A stretch of 8,428 nucleotides of DNA from Prolixibacteraceae bacterium. GTDB taxonomy: Bacteria; Bacteroidota; Bacteroidia; Bacteroidales; Prolixibacteraceae. Made by a program: the position numbers and the translations under genes. The stretch covers positions 1 to 8,428 of the forward strand of contig JACMKG010000104.1 in the NCBI GenBank assembly GCA_014380255.1, given 5' to 3'. Below, in pieces: positions 1 through 6,540 of this stretch (its first letter is position 1; the number at the start of each line of letters is the position of its first letter). The notes beneath the pieces were generated by a model. That model made no database searches and was not told the origin of the DNA. It saw nothing but the letters and a program-made list of their open reading frames with translations.

Positions 1-69
1 ACACAGAGTTCAACTAGTGTATGGCAAGGCTCTGTGAAACTCTGTGAGTCTCTGTGAAACTCTGTGTAA
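1..69. repeat. 10-bp-period tandem CTCTGTG repeat with inverted copy
   Basis: Four copies of CTCTGTG begin at 30, 40, 50 and 60, exactly one every 10 bp, with variable trinucleotides between them (AAA, AGT, AAA, TAA). The first ten bases, ACACAGAGTT, are the perfect reverse complement of AACTCTGTGT at 58-67, so the array can fold back on its left end. No protein is evident. The copies are too short and too closely packed for a CRISPR array. The left edge may continue outside the window. Confidence 0.75.
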
Positions 70-240
70 CCAAATTAAATATCAATAATAGTGGATGGCT
101 AAATGATAACATTATTTATTTTGGTAATCAACTGATTAGCAGCATATAACAAAACGAAGTTAACGCCTATGCGAATTACTCGGGAGCAAAACTATGCCAT
201 TATCATCTTACATCGCCTCTGATCGTAGTATCTCCTGCCA
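70..240. other. Intergenic spacer with no recognised gene
   Basis: I see no convincing coding frame, tRNA or rRNA here. The only local structure is a dyad TAATCA-AC-TGATTA at 125-138, which could be a protein-binding site but has no partner gene in view. The sequence is AT-rich up to about 170 and then more mixed. It separates the left-end repeat from the terminator-like hairpin downstream of the regulator gene. Confidence 0.4.
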
Positions 241-241
241 G

Positions 242-279
242 AAGCTAGCTGCCAGTCGCCCTTTTTAGCTAGTTTTTTT
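242..279 (+). terminator. Rightward intrinsic terminator-like hairpin
   Basis: CTAGCT (245-250) pairs with AGCTAG (267-272). The stem extends outward through a G-T wobble and two A-T pairs and is followed directly by seven T at 273-279. The T-tract is on the plus strand only, so this would stop rightward transcription from a gene left of the window, not the leftward regulator gene. The stem is AT/GC mixed and short, and the 16-nt loop is rather large. Confidence 0.45.
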
Positions 280-322
280 CTATTCAAGCTGCCAAATTCT
301 TGTAACTATCAACTTCCGTTAT

Positions 323-1351
323 TTAGTTAATCCCTTTTCTGTTCGAGGATTCCCTGATGATCAGTTCAGTGGGTAAAACGATCGTTTGATAGTTAGCTTC
401 CCTGGATTCAATCTGGCGGATAAGCAACTGGGCTGCTTTTTGCCCCATTTCAAAACCGGGCTGAGCAATGGTTGAAATTGAAGGGGAGACAACCTTCGAG
501 AAAGGCTCATTGCTAAATCCCACAATACCCATTTGCTGAGGAATTTTAATTCCTTTATCGCGTAAGTAAATCATGGAACTTAGAGCGGTAGTATCATTTC
601 CGCAAAATAGGGCATCCGGCGGGTTGGGCAGGCTCATCAGTTGCTCAATGGCCTTTATGCCTTCTTCACTGGTCAGGGTATTAATAATTACCAGGCTTTC
701 ATCATAGGCAATGTTATTTTCTTTCAATGCCTGCATGTAGCCTCTTTTGCGGTCAAGATAGGTCATAAGGTTCAGGTTGCCTGCCAAATGGGCTATTCGC
801 TGATACCCCTGTTCAATCAGGTGCTGGGTTACCCGAAAGCCTCCTGTGAAATCATCGACCACTATTTTGTCGGTTTCAATTTCAGGAACCGCCCTGTCAA
901 AGAATACCAACGGGATATTTTTCTTACTGAAAAGCTTCAGGTGATCAAAAGTGTCCGACTGCATGGCAATGGAAATGATCAATCCGTCCACACGGTTTGA
1001 AAACATGGATTGTACAATGCTGATTTCCTTGGCTGCCTGGTCATTCGACTGTGAAATAACAACATTATACCCCGCTTTAAAGGCAATATCTTCAATACCA
1101 CTGATAACGGATGAGAAAAAATGGCGGTTTATAAGAGGGACCACGATGCCTATGGTATTTGATTTCTTATTTCGAAGGTTAGAAGCCAACGTATTGGGAC
1201 GATAGCCCAGCCTTTCAGCTTCAGCTTTGATCTTTTCCTTTGTCTTCAGGCTGATGCGTGGATGGTTATTTAAAGCTCTGGACACTGTGGAAGCTGAGAT
1301 GTTCAATTCCCTGGCAATGTCGTGAATGGTTGGTTCTGTAGGTTTGGTCAT
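323..1351 (-). CDS. LacI-family transcriptional regulator, probable repressor of the kdu operon
   Basis: The protein is 342 residues, normal for the LacI/GalR family. Residues 8-28 (TIHDIARELNISASTVSRAL) form the N-terminal helix-turn-helix, followed by a hinge helix (RPNTLASNLR, 51-60) of the type that inserts a leucine at a central CpG. From about residue 65 it is a periplasmic-binding-protein-like effector domain (NTIGIVVP, VDGLIIS, FFDR, LFCGNDTTAL, GIVGFSNEP). I chose ATG at 1351 because the protein then begins MTKPTEPTIHDIA. An in-frame TTG at 1375 would add eight poorly conserved-looking residues and overlaps a possible promoter box. There is no Shine-Dalgarno sequence, as is usual in Bacteroidota. 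It is divergent from kduI, and the shared gap contains a LacI-type palindrome, so the kdu genes are its probable target. The effector is unknown; a ketodeoxyuronate or KDG would make sense from context. It could also control its own gene. Confidence 0.93.
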   Translation of the reverse strand: MTKPTEPTIHDIARELNISASTVSRALNNHPRISLKTKEKIKAEAERLGYRPNTLASNLRNKKSNTIGIVVPLINRHFFSSVISGIEDIAFKAGYNVVISQSNDQAAKEISIVQSMFSNRVDGLIISIAMQSDTFDHLKLFSKKNIPLVFFDRAVPEIETDKIVVDDFTGGFRVTQHLIEQGYQRIAHLAGNLNLMTYLDRKRGYMQALKENNIAYDESLVIINTLTSEEGIKAIEQLMSLPNPPDALFCGNDTTALSSMIYLRDKGIKIPQQMGIVGFSNEPFSKVVSPSISTIAQPGFEMGQKAAQLLIRQIESREANYQTIVLPTELIIRESSNRKGIN

Positions 1352-1372
1352 TATAAAATGAATAGTGTGGTG

Positions 1373-1380
1373 CAAAGATG
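1373..1380 (-). promoter_or_regulatory. Possible -7 box for the lacI-type gene
   Basis: On the minus strand CATCTTTG differs by one base from the Bacteroidota -7 consensus TAnnTTTG and lies 21 bp before the chosen ATG. No clear -33 element is visible at the expected distance, so this is only a candidate. Confidence 0.3.
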
Positions 1381-1419
1381 CTAATTATTTTATTTTTTAC
1401 ATTCATTTGAAAATAAAAT

Positions 1420-1431
1420 GCAATCGATTGC
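1420..1431. promoter_or_regulatory. LacI-type operator GCAATCGATTGC
   Basis: A perfect 12-bp palindrome with a central CG, as preferred by LacI/GalR regulators. Flanking AAAAT on the left and GCTTTT on the right extend the symmetry imperfectly. It lies between the divergent regulator gene and kduI and covers the ATTG that would serve as the -33 element of the kduI promoter, so a bound repressor should block RNA polymerase. The assignment to the adjacent regulator is inferred from position and site type. Confidence 0.72.
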
Positions 1432-1458
1432 GCTTTTACCAAATATCTTTTATCTTTG
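1427..1458 (+). promoter_or_regulatory. Bacteroidota-type promoter of the kduI operon
   Basis: TATCTTTG at 1451-1458 matches the TAnnTTTG -7 consensus exactly. ATTG at 1427-1430 stands 20 bp upstream as the -33 element and overlaps the operator. Transcription would start near 1465, giving a leader of about 80 nt. The leader contains a small stem CTGAA (1474-1478) / TTCAG (1485-1489) but no obvious riboswitch or terminator. Confidence 0.65.
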
Positions 1459-1543
1459 TACGTGTCTTTAATTCTGAATTTTCGTTCAGTAAATTATATA
1501 TTTAAACCTTTATCCTATAAATTCAACTTAAAAACTGAATACC

Positions 1544-2386
1544 ATGTCTATAAGCTATGAAGAACGCTATGCCTCGCACCCCCAGGATGCCAAAAAGTAT
1601 GATACCCAACAGTTACGTGAAAATTTCCTGATCGAAAAAGTGATGGAAGAGGATCATATCCATCTGGTTTATTCTCATTACGACCGATATATTGCTGGGG
1701 GTGCCGTACCTACTCACTCTCCCCTTGAATTAACTGCCATTGATCCGATGAAAGCTCCTTACTTCTGCGATCGCCGCGAACTGGGTATTATTAATGTAGG
1801 AGCCAAAGGATCTGTGGTAGTGGATGGCACTGAACATGCACTTGACTTTAAGGAAGCGCTCTATGTGGGAAAAGGCTCCAAACAGATCATATTTAAGTCA
1901 GATAGTGGTACTCAGCCTGCACGTTTTTACCTGAATTCAACGCCCGCCCACAAGGAATTGCCTACAAGGCGTATCACCCTTAAAGATGCCAATGTATTAC
2001 AAATGGGATCACAGCAAACTTCCAACGAGCGTCAGATTAATCAACTGTTGATAAGTAAGGTGATTGAAACCTGCCAGTTGCAAATGGGAATGACCGAACT
2101 GCGCCCCGGAAGTGTATGGAATACCATGCCGGCTCATACGCACAGTCGCCGCATGGAGGTATATTTCTATTTCAATATTCCTGAAGGACAGGCTGTATGT
2201 CATTTTATGGGTCAACCCAATGAAACACGTCATATATGGATGGGCAATGAGCAGGCCGTGATATCACCCAACTGGTCTATCCATTCAGCAGCAGGTACTG
2301 CCAACTATATTTTTATTTGGGGAATGGCTGGTGAAAATATGGACTACACCGACATGGATGTCGTTCAGCCCACAGAATTAAGATAA
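1544..2386 (+). CDS. kduI: 5-dehydro-4-deoxy-D-glucuronate isomerase (4-deoxy-L-threo-5-hexosulose-uronate ketol-isomerase)
   Basis: The protein is 280 residues, close to the 278 of E. coli KduI, and reads as that family throughout. Early motifs include YASHPQDAKKYDTQQLRENF and SHYDRYIAGGAVP. The metal-binding cupin motif is intact: His198, His200, Glu205 and His247 correspond, offset by two, to the zinc ligands His196, His198, Glu203 and His245 of the E. coli enzyme. It acts in the cytosol (no signal peptide), converting 5-keto-4-deoxyuronate, the open-chain form of unsaturated uronic acid released from pectin or similar polymers, to 2,5-diketo-3-deoxygluconate (EC 5.3.1.17). It is the first gene of the operon, under the promoter and palindrome described above. 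The start follows an A-rich leader without a Shine-Dalgarno sequence. The product is used by KduD, encoded two genes downstream. Confidence 0.96.
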   Translation: MSISYEERYASHPQDAKKYDTQQLRENFLIEKVMEEDHIHLVYSHYDRYIAGGAVPTHSPLELTAIDPMKAPYFCDRRELGIINVGAKGSVVVDGTEHALDFKEALYVGKGSKQIIFKSDSGTQPARFYLNSTPAHKELPTRRITLKDANVLQMGSQQTSNERQINQLLISKVIETCQLQMGMTELRPGSVWNTMPAHTHSRRMEVYFYFNIPEGQAVCHFMGQPNETRHIWMGNEQAVISPNWSIHSAAGTANYIFIWGMAGENMDYTDMDVVQPTELR

Positions 2387-2426
2387 CGACCACCCAGTTG
2401 CACAGGATACCTAAACCAACTAACCC

Positions 2427-3668
2427 ATGAACCGAAGAAGTTCGTTTAAATACCTTACACTTTTAGGCCTGATGCCCATTGCGGGAAAGCTGAATGCGTC
2501 TACTGCAGTTGCATCTGCTGAAATTCCCAACCGTAAATATTGGGTAGATGTGCTTGTACGAATTGCAACTCCTTTGCTCGAATCGCTCAGTAAAGGCGAG
2601 CTTAAGAAAAATATGCCTGTTGAATGCAAACCAGGCATGGAGGCCAACCGCCGTAAGGTGACCTACCTTGAAGCATTCGGCCGTTTAATGGCAGGCATGG
2701 CTCCATGGCTGGCATTGGGACCAGATGAGACTCAGGAAGGGCAGCTGCGTAAGAAATTTATTCTCCTGGCACAGAAAAGCATGAAGATGGCTGTTGATCC
2801 TCAATCACCTGACTTTATGAATTTCAATGATGGTGGCCAACCCCTGGTGGATGCCGCTTTCCTGGCTCATGCTATCTTGCGCGCCCCCAATGTGTTATGG
2901 GAGCCACTGGATAATACCACCAAACAGCATTTGGTTACGGCCATGAAAAGCAGCAGGGTCATTATCCCGGGATACAACAACTGGCTCCTGTTCAGTGCTA
3001 TGGTTGAGGCTTTTCTGATGTTTGCCGGCGAGCCATTCGACGAGATGAGAATAGAAATTGCTATCAAAAAACACATGGATTGGTATAAAGGCGACGGAGT
3101 GTATGGCGATGGCGAAGATTTCCATTGGGACTATTACAACAGCTTTGTCATTCAGCCCATGCTGGTTGATATTTTGGAACAACTGGTTAAACGTGGCAAC
3201 AAGTATGCCAAGACCTTTGAAACAGTGCTGGTACGCGCTAAACGTTATGCTTCGATACAAGAACGACTAATTTCCCCTGAAGGAACATTTCCTCCCATCG
3301 GTCGCTCATTGCCTTATCGTTTCGGAGCTTTCCAGTTGTTGGCGCAAATGTCGCTGCAGCATCGTCTGCCCGATGACATAAAACCTGCCCAGGTGCGTTC
3401 TGCTCTGTCTGCCGTTATTCAGCGTATGATTGAAGCTCCCGGCGTATTTGATTCCAACGGATGGCTGACTATTGGTTTTTACGGCCATCAACCCGATATT
3501 GCTGAATCATACCTTTCAACAGGCAGCATGTATCTGTGTTCGGTAGGCTTGCTTCCTTTAGGATTGCCTGCCAGAGATCCTTTCTGGTCGGATGCACCGC
3601 TGGATTGGACAGCTAAAAAAATATGGAGTGGCCAGGATTTTCCTGCCGACCATGCTATTAATGTATAA
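2427..3668 (+). CDS. Exported DUF2264 domain protein, putative alpha/alpha-barrel glycan-active enzyme
   Basis: The protein has 413 residues. The N-terminus, MNRRSSFKYLTLLGL, carries a twin arginine (Arg3-Arg4) before a hydrophobic stretch ending near AGKLNAS, which suggests Tat export to the periplasm. The motif is imperfect because the usual x-F-L-K reads S-S-F-K. The mature part has DUF2264 hallmarks: YLEAFGRLMAGMAPWL (80-95), PGYNNWLLFSAMVEAF (181-196), YGDGEDFHWDYYNSF (226-240), PPIGRSLPYRFGAF (289-302) and GWLTIGFYGHQP (345-356). The family is built of alpha-helical hairpins like those of unsaturated-uronyl hydrolases and heparinase-type proteins, but I know of no firmly established activity. 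Between kduI and kduD, the likely role is releasing unsaturated uronic acid from oligosaccharides (inference). Acidic residues in YGDGEDFHWD are plausible active-site candidates. It starts 40 bp after kduI. It has only the helical domain; some relatives carry an additional C-terminal region. Confidence 0.88.
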   Translation: MNRRSSFKYLTLLGLMPIAGKLNASTAVASAEIPNRKYWVDVLVRIATPLLESLSKGELKKNMPVECKPGMEANRRKVTYLEAFGRLMAGMAPWLALGPDETQEGQLRKKFILLAQKSMKMAVDPQSPDFMNFNDGGQPLVDAAFLAHAILRAPNVLWEPLDNTTKQHLVTAMKSSRVIIPGYNNWLLFSAMVEAFLMFAGEPFDEMRIEIAIKKHMDWYKGDGVYGDGEDFHWDYYNSFVIQPMLVDILEQLVKRGNKYAKTFETVLVRAKRYASIQERLISPEGTFPPIGRSLPYRFGAFQLLAQMSLQHRLPDDIKPAQVRSALSAVIQRMIEAPGVFDSNGWLTIGFYGHQPDIAESYLSTGSMYLCSVGLLPLGLPARDPFWSDAPLDWTAKKIWSGQDFPADHAINV

Positions 3669-3697
3669 TGGGAAAATTCTCTATAAATAAAACAATT

Positions 3698-4498
3698 ATG
3701 AACGATTTATTTGATTTGTCTGGTAAAGTTGCCCTTATTACAGGTGGAACACATGGCATAGGGATGGCTATCGGAAAAGTCCTCGGGCAGGCCGGTGCCA
3801 AAATCTGTATCAATGATCTCAGCGCAGAGAGACTGGAAGCCTGTAAAGCTGATTATGCAGCGGCAGGTATCGATGCATTTACCCTTGTTTTTGATGTAAC
3901 CAACGAAGCGGATGTCGACCGGGGTATTTCCGTCATCGAGCAGGAAGTGGGTTCGGTTGATATTCTTGTCAACAATGCCGGTATCATTAAACGCATTCCT
4001 ATACTGGATATGCCTGTTGCTGATTTTAAACAGGTGCTGGAAGTTGACCTGGTGGCTCCCCTGATTGTTTCCAAAAGGGTGGCGCCTTCCATGATCGCCA
4101 GAAGAAGCGGTAAGATCATCAACATGTGTTCGATGATGAGCGTTTACGGGCGTAATTCAGTATCTGCCTATGCCTCTGCAAAGGGCGGCCTGAAACTCCT
4201 TACGGCCAACATGTGCTGCGAATGGGCCAAATACAATGTCCAGATTAACGGCATTGGACCCGGTTACATCGCTACTTCCCAGACGGCTGACATACGCCTG
4301 AATGCCCATCCTTTCAACGACCTGGTAATGACCCGTACGCCTGCAGGGCGCTGGGGAGAACCCGAAGATGTTGGTAACGCGGCCCTTTTCCTGGCTTCCA
4401 AAGCAAGTGATTTTGTAAACGGCCATGTATTATACGTTGATGGAGGAATTTTAGCCAATTTTGGATATGTGAAAGGCGAAAATGATTTACCACTATGA
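3698..4498 (+). CDS. kduD: 2-dehydro-3-deoxy-D-gluconate 5-dehydrogenase, SDR family
   Basis: From the ATG at 3698 the protein is 266 residues and begins MNDLFDLSGKVALITGG, the usual KduD-type beginning (E. coli KduD is 253). An upstream ATG at 3668 in the same frame, overlapping the DUF2264 stop as TAATG, would add ten residues (MGKFSINKTI); it may be used for translational coupling, but I prefer 3698. The short-chain dehydrogenase features are complete: TGGTHGIG cofactor loop (15-22), Asp40 at the end of the second strand favouring NAD(H), NNAG (92-95), and catalytic Ser145, Tyr158 and Lys162 in SAYASAKGG. It reduces 2,5-diketo-3-deoxygluconate from KduI to 2-keto-3-deoxygluconate (EC 1.1.1.127) in the cytosol. 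The KDG kinase and aldolase needed next are not in this window. The stop overlaps the following start as ATGA. Confidence 0.93.
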   Translation: MNDLFDLSGKVALITGGTHGIGMAIGKVLGQAGAKICINDLSAERLEACKADYAAAGIDAFTLVFDVTNEADVDRGISVIEQEVGSVDILVNNAGIIKRIPILDMPVADFKQVLEVDLVAPLIVSKRVAPSMIARRSGKIINMCSMMSVYGRNSVSAYASAKGGLKLLTANMCCEWAKYNVQINGIGPGYIATSQTADIRLNAHPFNDLVMTRTPAGRWGEPEDVGNAALFLASKASDFVNGHVLYVDGGILANFGYVKGENDLPL

Positions 4499-5766
4499 GA
4501 AAAGCATTGTTTATTAGCACAGTAATCCTGGTAGGATTCTCTGCATGCACGAAAAAGAACGTGTTGAAGCTTACCAATCCACTTCCTGTTGAACGTCCGG
4601 ATGAAACAATTATCCTAAACCGTGCCGACCTGGAAAAGAAGATTGGTCAGATCCCTGAAGGCTTTGCTCCCACACTGAAGCTAAACGGGCAGCATATACC
4701 TTCACAGGCCGACGATCTGGACAAAGATGGGCAATGGGATGAGCTGGCCTTTAACGTAGGTTTTAAAGCCTCTGAAACCATTTCTTTGGAAGTTGAAAAT
4801 GTCCATACTTCGAATTATCCTGAATTTGAAAAACGCACCAACGTGCGTCTAGGAATTCATCAGGCTGACGGATCCTATCCTGAAGTGGATCAATACAAAG
4901 CGTTGGCGATCACCGACAGCTTTAAGATCATTGCCCAGGGTGAGGGTGTAAGTTGGGAAAATGATAAGATGGCATTCCGTAACTACTTCGACCGCCGCAA
5001 TGTGAAAGACCTGTTTGGCAAGCTTAAACCGGGCATGATCATCGACAAGGTTCATACTGCTGAAATACCCGATTACCATAAACTGTCGGATTGGGGAATG
5101 GATATTCTTCACTGCGGAAGTTCGGTAGGCTCTGGCGGGTTGGCTTTGCTGGAAGAAGATTCACTTCACCGGCTCGGTTCAACCGACAGCTTTGTGTACG
5201 AGAAAGTAATTGAAGGGCCTGTGCGCTCCATGTTCGACCTGAAATATGAAGGTTGGCATGTAGGTGATCAGAACCTGTCAGCCGTTGAACGAATTTCGAT
5301 TTATCCCGGTAAATACTGGTTCCAGTCGGATGTAACCGTTTCAGGCATCAACAATCAAAAGCAGATAGTTACGGGTATTGTGACCAGCCAGCTGAAAAAC
5401 CAGCCTGTTGATTTTGTGGCAAATACTGATTTTCGTGCTATTGCCACCCTGGATGCCCAGTCATTAAACAAGGATGAGCTGGGTATGGCGGTGCTTCTAA
5501 AGAATGATGAAGTAACCAAAGTGGCCCGCACCACGGATATTGACTTCTACAGCCTTGGTTATAAAACGGTGGATGAGAAAAAATTCAGCAATGTTATTTC
5601 TCAGACCTATTACGTAGCCCAGAAAATTGATGCGGATAAACCTGCCCGTCATTATTTCTTTGCCGTATGGGGCCTTGAAAATGAAAAGTGGAAGAGTATG
5701 GATAATTTCAAATCCTATATTTCGGCAGAAGCTGAATTGCTGAGCCATCCTATAGTTATTCAATAA
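4495..5766 (+). CDS. DUF4861 domain lipoprotein, putative uronate-oligosaccharide-processing enzyme
   Basis: The protein has 423 residues and a lipoprotein signal ending GFSAC, giving Cys18 as the lipidated residue, followed by TKK, so it should sit in the periplasm or outer membrane. The rest fits DUF4861. It has an Asp-rich DDLDKDGQWDEL at 73-84, which looks like a calcium-type DxDxDG loop but is not proven, then GEGVSWENDKMAFRNYFDRR (149-168), SDWGMDILHCGSSVGSGGLA (198-217) and HYFFAVWGLE (386-395). Members occur beside pectin- and ulvan-utilisation genes. To my recollection a protein of this type in Formosa agariphila is a dehydratase that makes an unsaturated uronic acid at the non-reducing end of ulvan oligosaccharides. 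By analogy it may supply the unsaturated ends used by the rest of this operon. The gene overlaps kduD by 4 bp (ATGA), implying translational coupling, and is the last gene before the terminator. Confidence 0.87.
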   Translation: MRKALFISTVILVGFSACTKKNVLKLTNPLPVERPDETIILNRADLEKKIGQIPEGFAPTLKLNGQHIPSQADDLDKDGQWDELAFNVGFKASETISLEVENVHTSNYPEFEKRTNVRLGIHQADGSYPEVDQYKALAITDSFKIIAQGEGVSWENDKMAFRNYFDRRNVKDLFGKLKPGMIIDKVHTAEIPDYHKLSDWGMDILHCGSSVGSGGLALLEEDSLHRLGSTDSFVYEKVIEGPVRSMFDLKYEGWHVGDQNLSAVERISIYPGKYWFQSDVTVSGINNQKQIVTGIVTSQLKNQPVDFVANTDFRAIATLDAQSLNKDELGMAVLLKNDEVTKVARTTDIDFYSLGYKTVDEKKFSNVISQTYYVAQKIDADKPARHYFFAVWGLENEKWKSMDNFKSYISAEAELLSHPIVIQ

Positions 5767-5826
5767 TTCGTATTCGGTTCTAAAAATGTTTATAGGATAA
5801 ATCATATAAGTGAGTGGTAGATAATA

Positions 5827-5872
5827 AACGGATTTTGACCCTGAGAACCAGGGATTGAAATCCGTTTTTTTT
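5827..5872 (+). terminator. Intrinsic terminator of the kduI operon
   Basis: AACGGATTT (5827-5835) pairs perfectly with AAATCCGTT (5858-5866), with an inner CCCT/AGGG stem. The T-run at 5865-5872 has eight consecutive T. It lies 60 bp after the DUF4861 stop and closes the four-gene transcript. Confidence 0.9.
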
Positions 5873-6019
5873 GTTACCCCTGCTTAGTTCTGCCTTTTTC
5901 ATTAATTAATTAAAGTTGGTAGCTGCATACTGACCTCTGATCACTTTTTCATACCTTCGCCTTCCAATATTTCCCCTTAATCCGTTTACGCTCCATGCTT
6001 CTCTTTAGGGCTGTAAATG
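5873..6019. other. Spacer with no recognised feature
   Basis: AT-rich sequence with ATTAATTAATTAA near 5901-5914. I see no coding frame, promoter or RNA gene. It lies between the operon terminator and the large hairpin element. Confidence 0.4.
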
Positions 6020-6159
6020 AACCTGCTATAACCGTAAGCTCTATATTAACTCTATATTGAGTCTATAATGGGGCTGACTTCAATTTCAAAATTATAGACC
6101 AGACATAGGCCTAATATAGAGTTAATATAGAGTTAGTGGCTATACCAGGTTATTTTTTT
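6020..6159. repeat. Long imperfect hairpin built from 11-bp TCTATATT repeats
   Basis: The left arm (6020-6069) is nearly reverse-complementary to the right arm (6091-6151). Perfect blocks are AACCTG at the base, a 20-bp core (CTCTATATTAACTCTATATT at 6039-6058 against 6113-6132) and GTCTATAAT (6061-6069 against 6091-6099) beside a 21-nt loop. The right arm has an extra dozen bases as an internal bulge. Within each arm an 11-bp unit is repeated (TCTATATTAAC / TCTATATTGAG). Seven T follow at 6153-6159, so a rightward transcript could end here. No protein is encoded. It could be a repeat-family element or a backup terminator. Confidence 0.75.
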
Positions 6160-6217
6160 GGATCAATCTTAAAACACGGTGGATAGAATAGGAGGTTTCA
6201 TCTATTTTGGATGTTTT

Positions 6218-6238
6218 CAGATTCTAAAAGTGAATCTG
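6218..6238. repeat. Short hairpin CAGATTC/GAATCTG
   Basis: A perfect 7-bp stem, CAGATTC (6218-6224) against GAATCTG (6232-6238), with a 7-nt loop. Another direct copy of CAGATTC lies at 6294-6300. It belongs to the structured interior of the candidate element. Confidence 0.5.
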
Positions 6239-6302
6239 CCTGCAATTCGTACCCTTATTGGTTAATCGCCCTTAATAGCAGATCATACACCCGCAGATTC
6301 CA

Positions 6303-6352
6303 CCCTTATCACCCTTCTCAAAATCTACGATTTAAAATAAGTGTGATAAGGG
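6303..6352. repeat. 10-bp inverted repeat CCCTTATCAC/GTGATAAGGG
   Basis: A perfect 10-bp stem (6303-6312 against 6343-6352) with a 30-nt loop. It spans the 3' end and stop codon of the small leftward reading frame, so it could act on that transcript. No T-tract marks it as a conventional terminator. Confidence 0.5.
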
Positions 6353-6492
6353 CGGTGGTCATGAGGGTTCATCCGAGCTACTAAGTCTTCCACGGTCTTG
6401 TAACCAAACATCAAAATAAATAACCTGATGAGTTGAAATGCTTTCAAGGTAAGTATCACCGCTAACGCGGCTTTGGGTGTGTAACTTGCCAT
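6325..6492 (-). CDS. Small hypothetical protein, 55 residues
   Basis: Read leftward from ATG at 6492 to TAG at 6325-6327, the frame encodes 55 residues: MASYTPKAALAVILTLKAFQ, then LIRLFILMFGYKTVEDLVAR, then MNPHDHRPYHTYFKS. Residues 8-30 are strongly hydrophobic with Lys17 and Arg23 inside, so a short amphipathic or membrane-associated helix is possible. The tail is polar and histidine-rich. I do not recognise a family. Composition looks protein-like rather than random, but the frame is short and no ribosome site or convincing promoter is visible. The CCGCTAACGCGG repeat lies inside the frame (encoding AALAV) and again upstream of the start. It may be a repeat-borne remnant, the end of a formerly longer gene, or a chance frame. 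Confidence 0.35.
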   Translation of the reverse strand: MASYTPKAALAVILTLKAFQLIRLFILMFGYKTVEDLVARMNPHDHRPYHTYFKS

Positions 6493-6540
6493 TCTACCAT
6501 ACTACGACCGCTAACGCGGCTATTCAGGTGCGTAGCAATG
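6448..6540. repeat. Twin stem-loops sharing ACCGCTAACGCGGCT
   Basis: ACCGCTAACGCGGCT occurs at 6458-6472 and 6507-6521, 49 bp apart. Each copy has its own 4-bp hairpin (CCGC-TAAC-GCGG) nested in an outer stem. In copy 1, GGTAAGT (6448-6454) pairs with ACTTGCC (6484-6490). In copy 2, CAT and CTACG (6498-6506) pair with CGTAG and ATG (6531-6540). The outer arms differ in sequence yet still pair. Immediately after comes a third hairpin, ACAAGT/ACTTGT (6541-6546 with 6554-6559). This suggests a folded nucleic acid, RNA or single-stranded DNA. No known RNA family is recognised. Confidence 0.55.

Noticed and set aside
30..69. CRISPR array
   Set aside because: Units are 10 bp with 3-bp variable parts; there are no 25-40-bp repeats or spacers and no cas genes.
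641..1205. Plus-strand frames across the regulator gene
   Set aside because: They are antisense to a clear LacI-family gene with continuous domain matches, and their translations show no recognisable domain.
1349..1375. TTG at 1375 as the start of the LacI-type regulator, giving a 350-residue protein
   Set aside because: The added eight residues are not typical of the family, ATG at 1351 gives the usual distance to the helix-turn-helix, and the TTG lies within a possible -7 promoter box.
1459..1543. Riboswitch or attenuator in the kduI leader
   Set aside because: Only a 5-bp hairpin is present, with no T-tract or complex conserved fold in about 80 nt.
3668..3697. Upstream start of kduD at 3668 as the main start
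   Set aside because: It would add MGKFSINKTI before the conserved MNDLFDLSGKV beginning; kept only as an alternative because it overlaps the preceding stop codon.
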